Program-made: the position numbers and the translations under genes
DNA from: Pavlovales sp. CCMP2436
Lineage: Eukaryota > Haptophyta > Pavlovophyceae > Pavlovales
DNA: 18,308 nt
Direction of reading: 5' to 3'
Assembly (NCBI GenBank): GCA_026770615.1
Contig: MU631349.1
Location: 355,763 to 374,070 of the forward strand
Notes under the pieces: model-generated
Seen by the model: only the letters and a program-made list of their open reading frames with translations
Told to the model about the DNA's origin: nothing
Database searches by the model: none
Part shown: in pieces, positions 17,583 through 18,308 of the stretch
Numbering within the stretch: position 1 is the stretch's first letter
How the letters are laid out: every line of letters begins with the position of its first letter

Positions 17583-18226
17583 GGTCGAGTGAGCTCAGAA
17601 CTAATATCGGCAGTGCCCAGGCGGCGCGCGCAATGGTATCCGTGTGCTCTGCAAAGGTCCCTTGATCCGAGTGCTTCTCAACACTTGGGTTCGGTGGAGA
17701 CCTGTCAGGGGACGGACGTATTTCTAGATATTTACATACGCATACCTTGTCGAACTGGAACATCGCGTCGAGCAGCCCCTTGGCGTCCGCGAGCATCTTC
17801 TTGCCCGGCTCCCAGTAGTTGGCGACCTTGCCCTTGCCGTCCGCCGAAGGCTCCATCTTGGGAGCGATGTTGCGGATAACGCAGATCGCCTCCACGACGA
17901 GCTTCACACCGCCGGGCGGGTTTGCGTACTTTGCAACCTCGGAGATTTCAGCGAGCTTGAGGTCTCGCAAAATCTGCAGTGTTCCAAGTTGGGCACGCAA
18001 GCGATGAGCGATGGCCGATATTGCAAGGCAGATAGCGAGTGAGCGGCGGGCAGCAGGCAAGCGGGCAAGCGTACAGGAAGCGCACCTGCACGGCCTCGTC
18101 GAGGGCGGGCAGCGCCTCGGCGAGGTCCTTCTCTGCGGAGTCCTTGATGCCCTGGCACTCCTCCGCCTTGGACGACGCGATGGCCTCCTCACGCACCACG
18201 ACGGTGCGTGTCTGGTCTGCAGCCGC
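12656..18226 (-). CDS. Axonemal dynein heavy chain, C-terminal part (5' end outside window), nine exons
   Basis: Motor subunit of ciliary/flagellar dynein, which uses ATP to slide axonemal doublets. Exons, in transcript order: 18226-18086, 17973-17746, 17504-15594, 15272-14691, 14583-14053, 13967-13860, 13672-13439, 13236-12966, 12855-12656. Joined, they give about 1,400 residues with no frameshift. All introns are GT-AG; the first seven between these exons are phase 0 and the last is phase 1. Domain order: stalk coiled coil 1, microtubule-binding tip, coiled coil 2, AAA5, AAA6, then the C-terminal helical and barrel domain. Diagnostic stretches include [54 protein letters not shown] and [10 protein letters not shown]. 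The N-terminal tail, linker and AAA1-4 lie beyond the right edge. The FPVSILQN and [10 protein letters not shown] stretches recall single-headed inner-arm chains (DNAH1/3/7 group), but the exact class is inferred. The stop is TGA at 12656-12658. Confidence 0.95.
12966..13236 (-). CDS. Dynein exon 8 of window: C-terminal barrel
   Basis: 90 codons plus one base (phase 1 at the 3' end). It begins [12 protein letters not shown], the usual continuation after SGFFFPQ, then [22 protein letters not shown] and [11 protein letters not shown]. The acceptor is gaccgcag and the donor gtgagc. Confidence 0.93.
13439..13672 (-). CDS. Dynein exon 7 of window
   Basis: 78 residues, phase 0. It begins [17 protein letters not shown], continues with [20 protein letters not shown], and ends in [13 protein letters not shown], which matches the conserved W(L/I)SGFFF(P/T)Q block. 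The donor gtgcgc follows immediately. Confidence 0.93.
13860..13967 (-). CDS. Dynein exon 6 of window
   Basis: 36 residues, phase 0. It contains [20 protein letters not shown], the conserved (E/Q)SMNTVL block of the C-terminal domain. The acceptor follows a C-rich tract; the donor is gtgctc. Confidence 0.9.
14053..14583 (-). CDS. Dynein exon 5 of window: start of the C-terminal domain
   Basis: 177 residues, phase 0; acceptor cctcgtgcag, donor gtgcgc. It carries [16 protein letters not shown] directly after the ALVQ of the previous exon, as in other dyneins, and [17 protein letters not shown]. It ends in GLKTFELDE. Confidence 0.93.
14691..15272 (-). CDS. Dynein exon 4 of window: AAA6
   Basis: 194 residues, phase 0; acceptor ccctgtcag, donor gttcga. 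It opens with VVPGFQDFV, then [61 protein letters not shown] and [19 protein letters not shown], ending [11 protein letters not shown]. These are among the most conserved blocks of axonemal heavy chains. Confidence 0.95.
15273..15593 (-). other. Dynein intron carrying a small fold-back element
   Basis: 321-bp GT-AG intron between exons 3 and 4, the longest intron seen in this gene. It contains the 99-bp inverted-repeat element at 15356-15454. Other introns of the gene are about 85-240 bp. Confidence 0.88.
15356..15454. mobile_element. 99-bp MITE-like fold-back element in dynein intron
   Basis: The ends are perfect 21-bp inverted repeats, 15356-15376 and 15434-15454, with core tcaaaatggattttctg. 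The ~57-bp centre is unrelated to the arms and AT-rich compared with the exons. No clear target-site duplication is seen. The size and perfect arms suggest a recent non-autonomous element or an RNA hairpin in the intron. Confidence 0.65.
15594..17504 (-). CDS. Dynein exon 3 of window: microtubule-binding tip, stalk CC2, AAA5 and linker to AAA6
   Basis: 637 residues in one exon, phase 0. The first ~60 residues complete the microtubule-binding domain ([20 protein letters not shown]). About 70 residues of coiled coil follow, rich in E, K and L, ending in [14 protein letters not shown]5 follows with [40 protein letters not shown] and [12 protein letters not shown]. The [20 protein letters not shown] helix and the run to RCVRGDK lead into AAA6. 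A 672-codon open frame on the opposite strand over this exon is a by-product of GC-rich codon usage. Confidence 0.95.
17505..17745 (-). other. Dynein intron carrying dispersed-repeat copy and long poly-G tract
   Basis: 241-bp GT-AG intron between exons 2 and 3. Its donor half (17632-17745) is a copy of the repeat also found at 689-820 and 11491-11623. Its acceptor half holds a run of about 30 G on the plus strand near 17551-17580 (C-rich in the transcript). Confidence 0.85.
17632..17745 (+). repeat. Dispersed introner-like repeat, copy 3, inside dynein intron
   Basis: Shares ggtatccgtgtgctc, gatccgagtgcttctcaaca and ggggacggacgt with the other copies but is more diverged. On the coding (minus) strand the match starts exactly at the splice donor: the exon is followed by gtatgcgtatgtaaat. 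Confidence 0.75.
17746..17973 (-). CDS. Dynein exon 2 of window: end of stalk CC1 and first part of microtubule-binding domain
   Basis: 76 residues, phase 0. It contains [19 protein letters not shown], the conserved entry to the dynein microtubule-binding domain, followed by [11 protein letters not shown] and the [20 protein letters not shown] helix. The acceptor is ...cactgcag. The donor is gtatgc at 17745-17740, which lies inside a copy of a dispersed repeat. Confidence 0.9.
18086..18226 (-). CDS. Dynein exon 1 of window: stalk coiled coil 1
   Basis: 47 residues, phase 0 at both ends; acceptor ...gggcag before GCG, donor gtgcgc. The sequence is helical and charged ([20 protein letters not shown]), the usual start of the first stalk helix before the microtubule-binding tip. 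The acceptor is chosen because it keeps the frame into the next exon. Sequence above 18227 is intron with (GT)n and a poly-G run that meets the window edge. Confidence 0.85.
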
Positions 18227-18244
18227 CTGCCCGCAAAAAAGTGT

Positions 18245-18308
18245 TAATCGTGTGTGTGTGTGTGTTTGTGTGTGTGTGTGCGGGTGGGGGGGGGGGGGGG
18301 GGGGGGGG
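18245..18308. repeat. (GT)n and poly-G at window end, inside dynein intron
   Basis: About 30 bp of GT-rich dinucleotides followed by an unbroken G run to the last base. The run probably marks where the window or contig ends. Confidence 0.85.

Overview
The window comes from a nuclear genome of a flagellated eukaryote, most likely a GC-rich unicellular alga or protist. The only gene recognised with certainty is the C-terminal third of an axonemal dynein heavy chain. It lies on the minus strand from about 12.66 kb to the right edge and is split into nine visible exons by GT-AG introns. All nine exons join in one open frame without a break, so the sequence quality there is good. The species cannot be named from this window.

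Layout. 1-690: unassigned, no convincing gene. 690-820: first copy of a dispersed repeat. 840-947: long (TA)n. 947-2659: a TTAA-flanked element of about 1.7 kb with ~120-bp terminal inverted repeats, containing a 270-bp in-frame tandem repeat. 2.66-3.25 kb: repeat-rich spacer. 3.25-10.19 kb: a sharply AT-rich island, unlike the flanks. 10.19-11.62 kb: GC-rich sequence with hairpins, repeat copies and a second, inverted copy of the 690-820 repeat. 11.62-12.65 kb: dynein 3' flank with a minisatellite. 12.66-18.23 kb: the dynein gene. Its introns carry a small fold-back element, poly-G tracts and a third copy of the 690-820 repeat.

The AT-rich island looks virus-derived. It has short, tightly packed genes that converge or diverge with only a few bases between them: a minus-strand locus at 3.27-5.83 kb, a 456-residue plus-strand ORF at 5.95-7.32 kb, a small membrane protein with an IQ motif, a small membrane/coiled-coil protein, and a helical protein. 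The two large loci share a family of beta-rich, LamG/concanavalin-like domains: three in the minus locus and one in the plus ORF. The minus locus is broken by three frameshifts and two stop codons, while its plus-strand paralogue is intact. No capsid, polymerase, packaging ATPase, integrase or transposase gene is visible, so assignment to a particular virus or transposon class is only a hypothesis.

The right half of the island (8.2-10.2 kb) is a dense cis-element region. It contains a 10-bp repeat with inverted arms, three 71-bp tandem units, about ten copies of a short CATARTG-centred motif, a duplicated ~215-bp block, an inverted repeat spanning about 0.9 kb, and a three-hairpin element repeated 2 kb away.
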